Position numbers and translations under genes: made by a program | Source of the DNA: Tillandsia leiboldiana | Lineage: Eukaryota; Streptophyta; Magnoliopsida; Poales; Bromeliaceae | Assembly (NCBI GenBank): GCA_029204045.2 | Contig: CM055061.1 | Coordinates: 40,014,977-40,078,976, forward strand | DNA length: 64,000 nucleotides | Direction: 5' to 3' | Shown here: positions 31,692-43,117 of the stretch, in pieces | Layout of the letters: the number at the start of each line of letters is the position of its first letter | Numbering within the stretch: the first letter of the stretch is position 1 | Notes under the pieces: model-generated | What the model saw: only the letters and a program-made list of their open reading frames with translations | The model's database searches: none | What the model was told of the DNA's origin: nothing

Positions 31692-33709
31692 TGTGAGGAC
31701 CTGGATATTCCCACGTTTGGATTATTATTGGATTAGTGTCTTCGGGAGGTGTTTGTGCACGTGTCGGGCCCAAGTTATTGGATTTCTGGAGTAATTGGAG
31801 CATGATTGCTTGCTGGAGTCCCATTGTGGGTGATTGAGGTTTTTGCGCGCTTATTGGAACCAAGGATTTGACCCGACATGAAAAATGGATCAAGTTTACT
31901 TTTCCGGGAATTTTTGGGAAATTTTAGGAGTGGAATTTGGCCGATCGGACTTCGGATTTGGATTCAGCGCGCGAAAATGATCAAGATGGACTATTTACTT
32001 GTATTTTTCGGAGTCCGGATGCGAAAACACGCATTTCGAGGTTTTGGTACTGTTCCGGCGGCCGGAGAGGCGCCGGCGGCGGCGGCGGGCGGCGGAGCGT
32101 GGCGGTTGCCGGCGGCAGAGGCGCGCGGTCCACCGCGGAGGCGTGCACCCGGGCGCTCGCCACGTGGCGCCTCCCGGTTGGCGGGCGCAGTAGGCGCGGT
32201 CCACGGGTTTGGCGGGGTGTACGGTGGATCGAGGACTGGCCACGTGTCGCTTGGTGGTTGGTTGGGCGTTGTGCGCACGGTCCACGGGTGGGGAGCTGGT
32301 ACCTTGGGCCGCGTGCCCGACAGGCACGCGTGGGAGCACGTGGGGCGCGGCGTGGGCGCGTTGACCCGAGGCTCCCGGCGTGGGCGCCACGTGTCGTCGC
32401 GGGGTTCGGCCACGTGGCGCATGGCTGTTGGCCCAAACAGCTGTTTGCTGTTTGGGTGTACACGTGGCGGCCTGGGGTTTTTCCGGGCGTGAACAGTAAC
32501 GGGTCGGGCCCGTTACTGTAGCAGCCCGAAAGTACCGGGCGCCCGAATCTTTGGGCCAAAAGTCCAAAGTGCGGATTTTCAGGCTGGGCCTATAAATAGC
32601 TGTCTTGTGAGGGAGTTTTGCCCCCTTTCCCGAGCTACCCTGCGCATGGCCCCTTTAGGAAAGTTGTAGATCTTCGTGTTGTGCATCTTCTGGCAGAGGC
32701 CCGGATTTTTTTGGAAGCCGCGGCGTCGACGGCTTCGGCATCGGAGCGCAGTGCGACGATTTTCTATTGGAGGCCCGTTTCCATCGCACTTCAGTCTGAG
32801 AGGTCTACAGAGCTACTCCTTCAGTATTTTTGGACAATTTCTGCGGCGTTGGAATCACGAGAGGTACGTCTTCGACTTTCGTGTTGATCATCTTGCTGGA
32901 TTCAGAGTTTATGACATGGTTTTCGAGGCATTTCTAAGCCGCTGTTTTCTGGTGGAGTTTTTGGATAGCGGCCCCTTGACGGAATTTTATCTCCGCACCC
33001 GAGTGTCAGATCGAGACGAGCCTGTACACTTTTTGGATCTACTCGTCGCAAGGATTATCATCGTATTTTTCCGGGATTTTTCTGAGGCTTGCCCGAAGGT
33101 ATACTATTCCCCTTTTATCTGTGTTTGAGTTTACAGTTGTGTGGTTGTGAGTGTTTGCGCACCTGTACCGTGGAATTTGTAACTTGGCCTACGGGGCTCG
33201 GATTTGGGCGTGCAGGTACCTGTTTCGAAGGTCTCGACGAGACAATCGCTGTGATATTTTTATCGGAATTTTCAAGGCACTTTCTGCAGGTGGAAATTTC
33301 AGATCTTTCAGGACTGTCTTCTGCAGATTTTTGTACTTGGTTATTTTGTAGAATAAAGTGTAACCTTGGACCTTTTGTTGTACCCAGGAGTATTTGCGGA
33401 TGTTTGTGTGTTGGGTTATATGAAATATAGATCTAAATAGGGGAAAAAATACCTAGAGGGGGGTGAATAGGTGTAAACAATAAACACTCAAAAAATCATT
33501 GCGCAATAAAACCCAATGCGGAAATAAAAATGAACACGCATGATTTTTACGTGGAAAAACTCCAAACCGGAGTAAAAAACCACGGGACCGATAACACGGT
33601 GAAATCCACTAGAATTGACACACGTACAAGGTGATTTAACATACTCACAGACGACTCAACCTTTTACCATACGCTCCTAGTTGATCTTCTCCGCTCGTTC
33701 CGCAACGCG

Positions 33710-33890
33710 CCTCGAATCCACGATCTGCGTCCAACGCCGAATCCACGGCGTCCAACGTCGAGTCCACGACGTCTGACCGAATCCACGGTCTTCACCCAGT
33801 AGCACGCTTCGAATCCACGAACGTACCTCGCTCCGAATCTACGAGAGCGGTTGAACCTTGAATCCACAAGGACACGCGAGTCCACGCGCC
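33710..33890 (-). repeat. Short CGAATCCACG repeats in the solo LTR
   Basis: About eight imperfect copies of CGAATCCACG (plus-strand reading) spaced 17-32 bp, downstream of the TATA box on the element's strand. Function unknown. Confidence 0.6.
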
Positions 33891-34249
33891 GTTTTTGGGA
33901 AAATCGTTGTTTTTGGGTGGTGATGATCCGCCGAATACTTAGATCAAAGATAGATAGAAAATACCATCTAAGTATTCATTAGTTTGATTCAACTCAAGAT
34001 GTGAGTATGAAAACCTAGAATCAAACTAATCAATATAGATGAAGAAACATAGAGTAATATCTAATGATTTCCTTTCTTCTCTATATGTGGATCTTAGGCC
34101 GTATAAAATGATATTTGAATATGACGGCTATTTTTCTTTTATCGGCCTCTTTTTGGATTAACCCTAGAAAAAGAATCATAGGGTCTATTTATAGGTTAGA
34201 AACCCTAGGAAGGAGATAAGGATCAAAAACCTACCATTTCTGGAATTTT

Positions 34250-34548
34250 TACGGACGGCGATCCGGATCGGATTTGGGCGATCCGGATTGCAGTAGCAAG
34301 AAAGACGGTTTCCAGAAAAACGATGGTTCGGGATCCGGATCGAAATGGCTGATCCGGATCGTTCATACAGTTTCACCAAACATCAACGTTCGGGATCTGG
34401 ATTGCAAATCCTGATCCGGATCGTGCAAGTAAAAAGGTAAAACTAGTGTTCGGGATCCGGATCATGGGATGCTGCGATCCGGATTGAACCAGTGTATGAA
34501 CGAACACCCTTCGGGATCCGGATTGGAATATCTGATCCGGATCCTGAA
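34250..34548 (-). repeat. 60-bp-period GATCCGGATC repeats in the solo LTR U3
   Basis: Four units begin TTCGGGATC at about 34328, 34389, 34449 and 34509, with a diverged fifth from about 34258. Each unit holds two copies of the palindrome GATCCGGATC or a one-base variant. They lie upstream of the minus-strand TATA box, the expected enhancer position. Confidence 0.8.
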
Positions 34549-37163
34549 TATGTCCCATGTCCAGTTTTTGATTTTTATGCAATGAAAAATTCTTCCAGGT
34601 GTTTCTACACTACAAGAAGTATTCGGATCACCAAAAATCTTTAGTTAAACATACCTGATCCTTTTGAATTCTTCTTTCTTGAGATTGACTTAAATGATCC
34701 AACTTTCTTCACCTTCAATCTTCAAGACTTGAACCTTTCACGAAATTACGCCAACTCAAATTCCGTAACATTGTGAACCCGTTGGTGTTGAGGATTAGTG
34801 GAGGTTGTTGCTTCTGGTGATTTCAGCTGTGGAACTCCGGACAGTTAGCATTTTCAGGTGGGTGGCCTCGTCTTCATGACCTATGGACTGTACATTAATT
34901 CTATCAGTGTAAGGACTTGCATGTTGTAGATGTATTTTGTATAGCATGCTAGAATTTAGGAATTGATGTTCCTGATGCTGTTAGATGATCATGTGTTTAT
35001 CGTCCTTCCCTACAAGCTGTTGATTATTGTTATCTTGGAACTTGACCTAGCACCCCGTCATATGTTGCATGTGTAACCAGACTAGTAGAAAACCCTCACT
35101 TGGGCTAGGGTTATTTCTGCTTTAGACATCCACACTTCTACTTTCCTGGACATAGTGTTCTTCCTCGCCCGGGTAGTGGGCCGAGTGGTCAGGAGTTATC
35201 TTTTAGTGTGGGATGCATGTTACACTCGTGCTTGGGAGCAGAGTTGAGTCTGGTAGATGTAGTTGGGTGTGTCATCTGTAGCGGGAGCCGTTTGGTTAGA
35301 CGGCGGTCCCGAGATGTTTTATTTTTCTTGTTTTATCTGTCGCCGCTGTGTCAGTGGCAGCGGTATATCTGAGTTAGCAGGACCTTAAAACCCAGAACCT
35401 TTTTGGACACACATATGATTTTTGTTAACCAAATATTTTCTTCCAAGCATCGTAGGGTCGCCTGAGTCTGTTTTTGTTTGATTGGACGAAGGCATTAGCC
35501 CTTCGAGGCTTAGATATAAAACTTGGTTTCAACTGTTTTTCTAAAAAGAACTAAAAATCATTAAATATGGATTTCTTACAGATCAAAGGGCTTCAGTAAG
35601 AAATGTCACCTTTTCCTATAAATTAACCACCCGAGATGATTCGAGTGGTCTGGGTTCTAAGGTCTGCCTTCTTCTTGGGACAAGAACAACGAAAGGCTAT
35701 GCCTAGAGCCTGTTCTTGTTTGATTTGGGTTGTAGGTTCTAGTCTTTCGGGGTTCCCGGACCCTTCCTTGCGTCAGTGGATGCGATGTTGGCCTGTTGAG
35801 GCAGTTGTTCGCAGTGGACGCGACGTTTGGTCTGTTTGGCCTGTTGAGACAGTTTCTCGCAGTGGATGCGACTTTGTGCTATGAGTTGGTAGAGTGTGAT
35901 CTAGAGGTTGTTTTTCCTGATTTAGTGGTGGAGGTGGTTCTCCCACTTAGCTTTGAGGATCTTGGGGTCTGGCAGATCGAGTCGTGGAGGTTTCCCGACT
36001 CAGCCATGGTCGTGCATTATCAGATTGAGTCATTGAGGGTTCTCCGACATAGCTGTGAGAGTGTTTTGGGCTATTCCTGTTTGAGTCGAGGTTCTTTTTC
36101 CGACTGAGTTGTGCTTTGAGCTTGGAGTTACCGATCTGTTTGATCGTGGATCATAGCCTGCATGAGCCACATTTGAGCTTGACAGAGATACTTTACAGAG
36201 ATACTTGAGATGGGTTACTTTTTACTCGAGCGGGTCGCTCCCCTCGAGTGCCACTCCGGAGTAGGCGAGACCGGGTTGTTATACCGGCGTGAGATTGAGC
36301 TTTTCTATCGCGACTTGTCGTTGCATTTGTCCCTCTGGCTGTGCTGGTGTTGGCAGTCATGGACGTCCTACGTAAGTCCGCTCCTCCGGGACGTAACGGC
36401 AGTAGGTTGGCGCAGGTTTGACTGGACCCGATGAGGCAGTCAGTTTAGATTGGGTGATCAGAGATGAGAGTTAGTTGTGGCATCATGTTCTTTCTGTTCC
36501 ACTCTTTGAGCATCTAGATAGAGGCATAGTAGCTGTAGAGTTTACTTTTCCCAGCTTTCCTTACAGCACTGCATTTGTTGCTTTATGCCTCTAGTAGACT
36601 TAGTGGGCAGACCGTCGGGCTTGTTGGCGGCACCCACTGAGAACTACTGTGGGATGTAGTTCTCACACCCGTCGTGGTGTCTTCCCCCCAGCGACTTCTA
36701 CTCTGGTTCTTGTTGTTCCTGTTGCTGATCCTTCTGACCGAGGCGAGGGAGTCGCGAGCTAGTTCCCTACCTGTCGTTGGAGTGTAGCGGTACCCCCTTC
36801 AGAGGAGAGCTTCAGTAGATTAGTTATTTTATTTTCCTTCTTTGAGAGACTGATGTAGTGAGGATTGTCATGTATTGAGAGCCTGTACACTGATGTAATT
36901 ATTGGAGATACCTCCCGGTTGAGTTCTGAGTTTGTATATGAGGATATTGTATGATTATCATTTTTGGGAGACGGACATTGTTGTATTATTTCCAGTTGTA
37001 TAGTGTTTGATTTAGTTATACAGCAGATTTTTATTTATAGCTCTGATATCTGTTTAGTTGTAGTACTTTTCTTGCAGGTAGGACGCTTCGCCTATGCGGG
37101 TTTGGCATAGGTGGCGGATCTGTTGGCGAGCCCGGGTCGCAGTTTCGACCCCGGGGCGTGACA

Positions 37164-38438
37164 TTTGCAGCGTCGGTTTCATGAGAGGTAGATCTCCGTT
37201 TTTTGTGTTTTCCACTCCTTCAGTTTTGGGTTTTTATTGGGGTTTCTGGAACATCTTTGAACCCCTTTTCTGCTGGTGATTTTTCTGGACAATGGAGGCT
37301 TGTCGGATTTTTAACTCTGCACTCAGGTATCGGATTTCAACATGTGAGGACTCGATCGACATATATTCTTCGTGAGGATCGCCATCGTATTTTTATTGAA
37401 TTTTTTGAAGATTATCTCGCAGGTGGTATTTAAGCATTTTCAGGACTGATTTTTCAGCAGTTTGTAAACTTGGAATTTTGTGTTGATTGAAATGTTTGGA
37501 CTATGTCTTTGTACCCAGGAGGTGCCTTTGGGTGTTTTGGGACCCATTGGAATTGTGGAAATATGAGGATTGTCCCCGTTCAGTTTCAGCCTATTTTTGG
37601 ATCTCGGATGACGCGCGCTTCAGGTGGGTTGCTTCGTCTCCAAAATCGGTGGACTATTCATTAATTCTATCGTGTAGTAAATCATACATGATTGTTAGAT
37701 GTGTTTGGAAGCATGTTAGATAAAGAGAGGATGTTCTCGCGTTGTTATCATGATCATGTTGATGTATGCTTCCTATCTATGTTAACTTAAGTACCACTAT
37801 TGGAACTTGACCTAGCACCCTGTCATATGTTGCATGTGTAACCAGACCAGTAGAAAACCCTCATTTGGGCTAGGTTTATTTATGCTTTAGACATCCACAC
37901 ATTCTACTCCATTCCTAGACATAGTGTCGGGATTTCTTTTAGTGTGGGATGCATGTTACACTCGTGCTTGGGGGCAGAGTGGAGTCTGGTAGATGTAGCT
38001 GGTATTATATCTATGGCGGGAGCCGTTTGGGTAAACGGTGGTCCCGAGATGTCTGTTTCTCTATTTTATGTGTCGCCACTGTGTTCGCGGCAGTGGTGTG
38101 CTAGTGATATCAGGACCTTGAACCCAGAACCTTTTTGGACACACATGATTTTAGTCCACCAATGTTTTTCTTCCAAACATCGAAGGGTCGCCGGAGTCTG
38201 TTCTTGTCTGATTGGACGAAGGCATTAGCCCTTCGAGGTTTGGGAATAAACTTGTTTTCTAACTATTTTTCCTAAAAGAACTGAAAATCATTAAAAATGG
38301 GTTTTTCTCAAATTAAAATGCTTTTCGGTAATAAATGTCACCTTTTTCCTGTAAACTTCCTCACTCGAGAGGATTCGAGTGGTCTGGGTTCTAAGGGCTG
38401 CCTTTTTCTTTGGGTCGAGAACAACGAGAGGCTACGCC
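37164..38438 (+). repeat. LTR-A2 segment 2 (between elements B and C)
   Basis: Begins with TSD TTTGC, then resumes exactly where segment 1 stopped (AGCGTCGGTTTCATGAGAGG matches 13827-13846). It ends with ACGCC (38434-38438), the TSD of element C. Confidence 0.92.
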
Positions 38439-38843
38439 TGTCACGCCCCGGCGTCGAAACAGCGACCCGGGCTCGCCAACAGATCCGCCGCCCATACGGG
38501 AAGCCCCGTATAGACGAAGCGACTAACCTGCAAAAGATCAACTATGCTATACAGATATCAGAGCTGAAAGAAAACTGCTAGAAATAAAACAATATACAAC
38601 GCAAGACCTCACCAAAATACAACAGTCTCTCGAGCAGTAGAAAATAAATACAACTCTATACCTCACTACAAAGTTCTCTCAACATGAACTCTCAAAAGTA
38701 ATAAGGGTACATCTACTCTCTGGACGATGACTGGTAGGGAACTATCTCGCGACTCCCTTACCTCGATCAGAAGAAGCAGCAACAGGTGCGGCAGGAACTG
38801 GAGCAGAAGAAGAAGTCCCTGGGGAAAAACACCACGACGGGTG

Positions 38844-38870
38844 TGAGAACTACGTCCCAAGTAGTTCTCA
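38844..38870 (-). promoter_or_regulatory. Conserved leader hairpin, element C
   Basis: Same 10-bp stem TGAGAACTAC/GTAGTTCTCA as in A and B, but with a 7-base loop TTGGGAC. Stem conserved and loop changed. Other copies are at 45389-45415 and 52740-52766. Confidence 0.7.
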
Positions 38871-41549
38871 GTGGGTGCCGCCAACAAGCCCGACGGTCTG
38901 CCCACTAAGTCTACTAGAGGCATAAAGTAACAATATAATACTGAAATGAAATGGCTGGAAAAGTAACTCTACCGCTACTATGCCTCTATCTAGATGCTCA
39001 AGAAAAAGGAACAGATGGAACATGATGCATCTACTAATACCCACAGTAAACTCACCAAATCTAAACTGACTGCCTCAAGGGTCCAGTCAAACCTGCGCCC
39101 ACCTACTGCCGCACATCCTCAACAGGACGGGTCTACCGTAGGGTGTCCGTGACTGCCACTAACTGGCACAGTCAGAGGGACGGCGTCGACAAGTCGCGAT
39201 AGCAAGTAACAGGCCCAACTCCGGAGTGGCTCTCGAGGGGAGCGACCCCACCGAGAAAAGTATCCGCGTATCTCTGTCGAGCTCAAATATGGCTCATGCA
39301 GGCTATAGTCCAAACCACGATCAACAAGATCGACCAACAACACCAACTCTCAACCACAGGCTGGAAATCCACACAGCGGGGGCCACCGTCCACCAGACGG
39401 CTCCCACAACAGAACACCAAACTCACAGGAAAGACCGACACCATAAGGGTTCGGAAACCCGATAGACCGGTGCTAAGAACCCTATCAAACAAGAACAGAC
39501 TCTAGGCTCCGCCTATCGAAGTTCCCGATCCCCTTATAGTTCGGGATAGCAAAACCTCGGCACGACACGCAGAAAACACCAACAGGGCCCGAAAGTCCCG
39601 GGAGACCTACACCTACAACCCTATCAAACAAGAACAGGTTCCAGGCTCGGCCCCCGTGGCTTTCGTCCCGACAAAGGAACGGCCCCTAGAACCCAGATCA
39701 CTCGAATCCTTTCGAGTGGGGAGATTTACAAGAAAGGTGACATTTGTTATTGAAGATCATTTGATCTAGAAGAAATCCATATTTAATGATTTTTGTTCTC
39801 TTTAGAAAAACGTTAGAAAAATAAGTGTTTTACCCAAGCCCCGAAGGGCTGATGCCTTTGTCCAATCAAACAAGAACACACTCCAGCGGCCCTTCGATGC
39901 TTGGAAGAAAACATTGGTAGACTAAAAATCATGTGTATGTCGAAAAGGGTTCTAGGTTCTAGGTCCGGCTATCACTAGAAAACCACCGCCACTAACACAG
40001 TGGCGACAACCCTAACAGGGGAAAACCAGATCTCCCGGGTCCACCGTTTACCCCAAACGGTTCCCGGTACAGACAAGCGAACCACTGCATCTACCAGACT
40101 CCACTCTGCTCCCAAGCACGAGTGCAAATGCATCCCACACTAAAGAAGTCCCGACCGCTCGGCCCACTACCCGGGCGAGGATAACACTAAGTCCAGGAAT
40201 GAAACATAAAGTGTGGATGTCTAGACATAAATAACCCTAGCCCAAGTGAGGGTTTTCTACTGGTCTGGTTACACATGCAACATATGACGGGGGTGCTAGG
40301 TCAGGTTCAACATAACAAATATTTAACATGATAGTAGGAAGTAAGAGATCACAAGATCGACAGATAAAACAAGGAACAACAATTCCTACACTCTAGCATG
40401 CTACCCAAATCCAATCACTATCATGCATGATTCTATATCAATAGAATTAGAGTACAGTCCATAGATCTTGAAAGCAAGCCACCCACCTGAAAACGCTAAC
40501 TGTCCGGAGTCGTACAGCTGAGAAAACCAGGAAAAATAACAACTCTAAGTCCAACAGGTCCAGCACAGTCCACAATCCCTCCTGGGTACAACATAAGGCT
40601 ACAGTTATACTTTAATTCCAAAATCTGCCAAGAATTACAACACTGAAAATACAGCCGCAAAGATGCGATTATTTCACCTGCTAAATGTGCTCGAAAAATT
40701 CCAAATAAAATATCCCTGTGATCCTTGTGTCGATAGCTTCGAAACAAGTACCTGCACGCTCAATTCCGAGCAACGTAGGCCAAGTTACAAATTCCACAGT
40801 ATCGGTGCGCGAAATCCCAAAACCATCCAACTGTAAACTCTTGTACAGATAAAAGGAAAAGTGTATACCTTCGGGAAAGTCTCCAAAAATTCCAAGAAAA
40901 ACTCACGATGATCCTCGGGTCGAGTAGATGAAAAAAGTCTATAAGCACGTCTTGATCCGAGACTCGTGCGCGGAGATCTCCTCAAAAGAAGGTGCTGCCC
41001 TCACCAAAATCTCACAGCAAAAAGGGTCCCAATGAGCACGAGAAAACACCTCGAAAAATGCGAAATCTGAAAATGTGCGAAAACCCAAAATCGTAGCCTC
41101 ACCTGTTACGAATCCAGCAGCGAAGAAATCTCTCGAAAAGATGGTCGGAGTAGGTCGGGGGAGCTCGTACACCGAAGAGCGACGGAAGAAACACCGAAGA
41201 AAGAGCGTCGCGCCGCGCCAAGAAAATGAGAATCTCGAAAAGCGTGCCCCCAAAAATCCCCAAACTCTGCAGATGGAAGTTTCACAGAGTGAGGATCAAC
41301 TTTGGTAAAGGGCTCTTGGCGGTTTGAAGCTCGGAAGTGCCAAAAGGTTGAAGAAGAAGAGGGCTCGGGCTTTAAATAGGCCCCAAAAAAAACAATTGAA
41401 GAAATCCCCAAAAGGTCCCCACTTTCGGGCGCACCCGAAGTTTCGGGCGCCCGAATCCGGTCGCAGAGGCGGGTTACTGTAGCCGCCCGGAAAAATTTTG
41501 TGCCGCCACGTCACCCGCACAGCAAACAGCTGTGCGGGGCGCGCCGGGA

Positions 41550-42070
41550 GTGGCCACGTGGCACTCCCGGTGACCGACACGTGTCCCGCACAGCAAACAG
41601 CTGTGCGGGGCGCGTGTGGTGCCGCCGCGTGGCACCTACCCGGTCAAACCGGGTAGGTGGCGCCCGCCAGTGGTAGGGCGACACGTGGCCCTGCCACTGT
41701 CGCGGTCACACGTGCGGGCAGGCGCCGCACTGGCCGCCTGCCACGCACGCGCCCCGAGGCGCCCGACCGCGACCCGGTGCACCGCGCCTCATGAGCCCGC
41801 GAATGGCGTGACGACACGTGTCCTGTGCACCCGGTCCACGCACCCAATTCAGGTTCCGTGGACCGCACCGCGTGCACCGACCAACCGGGGGATGCCACGT
41901 GTCCCCCCGCCCCGGTCCATGCACCGCCGTGCAAAAACTGTGGACCGCGCCTCACGAGCCCGCCAATCAGGCGGCGCCACGTGTCCATGCGCCGGGTCCG
42001 TGCACCCAGCCGCTCCCCTCTGTGGACCGAGCGCTGCGGACCGGCCCAATCACAAGCCGCCACGTGGCAG
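41550..42070 (-). promoter_or_regulatory. G-box cluster in the element C U3
   Basis: Eight CACGTG hexamers in about 520 bp, near 41553, 41579, 41682, 41708, 41815, 41898, 41977 and 42061, mostly as CCACGTGTC or CACGTGGC. CCAAT-like motifs are interspersed. The same cluster is in the 5' LTR at about 55450-55970. Confidence 0.75.
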
Positions 42071-42391
42071 CCGGCGGTCCACGGCCCCTCCCATGCACCG
42101 AAATTCAGCGAAAACTTCCAGGGATCCGTTTTTGGGCATCCGGACTCCAAATTTAACAAGCAAACAGCCGTTTTCAAGCGTTTTTCCGCACTGAATCCAA
42201 ATCTAACCTCTGATTGGCCCAAAACAAAACCGAAACTTCGGCAAATGTAGCCGAAGGCCAATCCGGCTGTAGATATCACAAAGGGTCCATCTGTGGCATC
42301 CCTTTGATGCACTATGGACCAGATACACCAACACTAGGTGTTCTACACCACGGTTCATGGGAGAAGCCACACGGGGATCAGGGTCACCACA

Positions 42392-42427
42392 TCCTCCCCC
42401 ACTAAAAGGAAGTTTCGTCCCCGAAAC
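42392..42427 (-). promoter_or_regulatory. PPT and pre-PPT hairpin of element C
   Basis: Minus-strand AGTGGGGGAGGA abuts the LTR start. GTTTCG-GGGA-CGAAAC (42412-42427) is the conserved hairpin. A second assembled copy is at 49738-49773. Confidence 0.85.
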
Positions 42428-43117
42428 AAAAACACACCACGACAACAAAACCAAAACGATCAACACAACCAAGAACGCAACACTAAACTAAAAAGGAAGA
42501 TACGGCTCCACCAGCAGGAAAGTCATCAACCCCAACCCTCGATTTAGAAAACAGCTGAAATTCGCAAAAAGTCTAAAAATTTCGAAAAATCAGTGCCTTC
42601 GCCCCAATCAAACAAGAACAGGTTCGGGCACTGTCTCCATTTCTGGAGCAATCCTTCGAAATCTTTGTCCTGTTCGTAAATTTCAGTACAAAGGCAAGAA
42701 AAGGGAGAGAAGTGTTGGTGTCGTTCCTGCTGTGGCAACAAAAAGAAAGCTACCACTAACGAGACTCCTAAGGACGCAACCCCTAGTCCTAATCGTCACA
42801 ACAGCTCCTAAAGTGGCGTCTGTCCAAAGCCGCTGAAGTTGCTGCTGCTGGAAGGATACGCCGACAATCCGAGAAAACGAACTCCTCCAGTCCAACTCGT
42901 AGAAGGATAACTGCTCTCATTCCATTATCAGTCGTAGCACTACACCGCACCAACCAGTCCAACATGTGTGCTCAGTCCAAATCCTGGAGCTGTCCTTGAA
43001 TCGTCACATCAGCCGGTGAAGTCCCAAGTCTCAACTGCACTGATCATGCACCGCGAACCTCCTCTACTCGTAGGATACTGGGAAGAATCCAATTGCTAAA
43101 ACATGTAGCAAACATTC
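42428..43117 (-). other. Non-coding 3' internal region of element C
   Basis: Lies between gag and the PPT. It aligns with the pol-less region of element A, including the CTGTTCTTGTTTGATT motif (42606-42621, minus). I see no pol domain. Confidence 0.7.

Larger units (their letters stand above)
33409..34770 (-). mobile_element. Solo LTR of a Ty1/copia element
   Basis: 1362 bp inserted in LTR-B2, TSD TTGTG at 33404-33408 and 34771-34775. On the minus strand it starts TGTTACGG and ends AACCCAACA, the usual copia LTR termini. A minus-strand TATAAATA is at 34186-34193. No internal region, PBS or coding sequence is present, so it is the product of LTR-LTR recombination. The plus-strand GGGGGGTGAATAGG near its left end is typical of some copia LTRs. 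Confidence 0.88.
19828..37163 (+). mobile_element. Element B: degenerate non-autonomous gypsy-type LTR retrotransposon
   Basis: Starts TGTGAGGACCTGG, ends GGGGCGTGACA, TSD TTTGC at 19823-19827 and 37164-37168. The true element is LTR (about 4.1 kb), internal region (about 2.7 kb), LTR (about 4.1 kb plus a solo LTR insertion). A falsely repeated LTR and flank (24570-29563) around an N gap inflates it here. The two real LTRs differ by only three or four bases in the first 250. Confidence 0.9.
31692..37163 (+). repeat. LTR-B2 (3' LTR of element B, carries a solo copia LTR)
   Basis: About 4.1 kb after removing 33409-34770 and its duplicate. Six CACGTG boxes lie at about 32160-32465, followed by TATAAATA (32591-32598). 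The leader hairpin is at 36638-36665. It ends GGGGCGTGACA at 37163, followed by TSD TTTGC and LTR-A2. Confidence 0.93.
38439..42391 (-). repeat. LTR-C left (3' LTR of element C)
   Basis: 3953 bp. The TATTTAAA box (minus) is near 41365, and the CGGGCGCCCG palindrome lies upstream of it. A dense CACGTG cluster covers 41550-42070, and the hairpin is at 38844-38870. Allele marks are CCCGACGG near 38890 and CCAGGGATCCG near 42118, which differ from LTR-C right. Confidence 0.93.

Noticed and set aside
41644..42312. Minus-strand open frame of 222 codons, and similar long frames at 20014-20682, 25084-25757, 31878-32567, 48052-49013 and 55514-56210
   Set aside because: They lie in GC-rich LTR promoters, overlap frames on the other strand, change between copies with single indels and have no domain. 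Chance frames.
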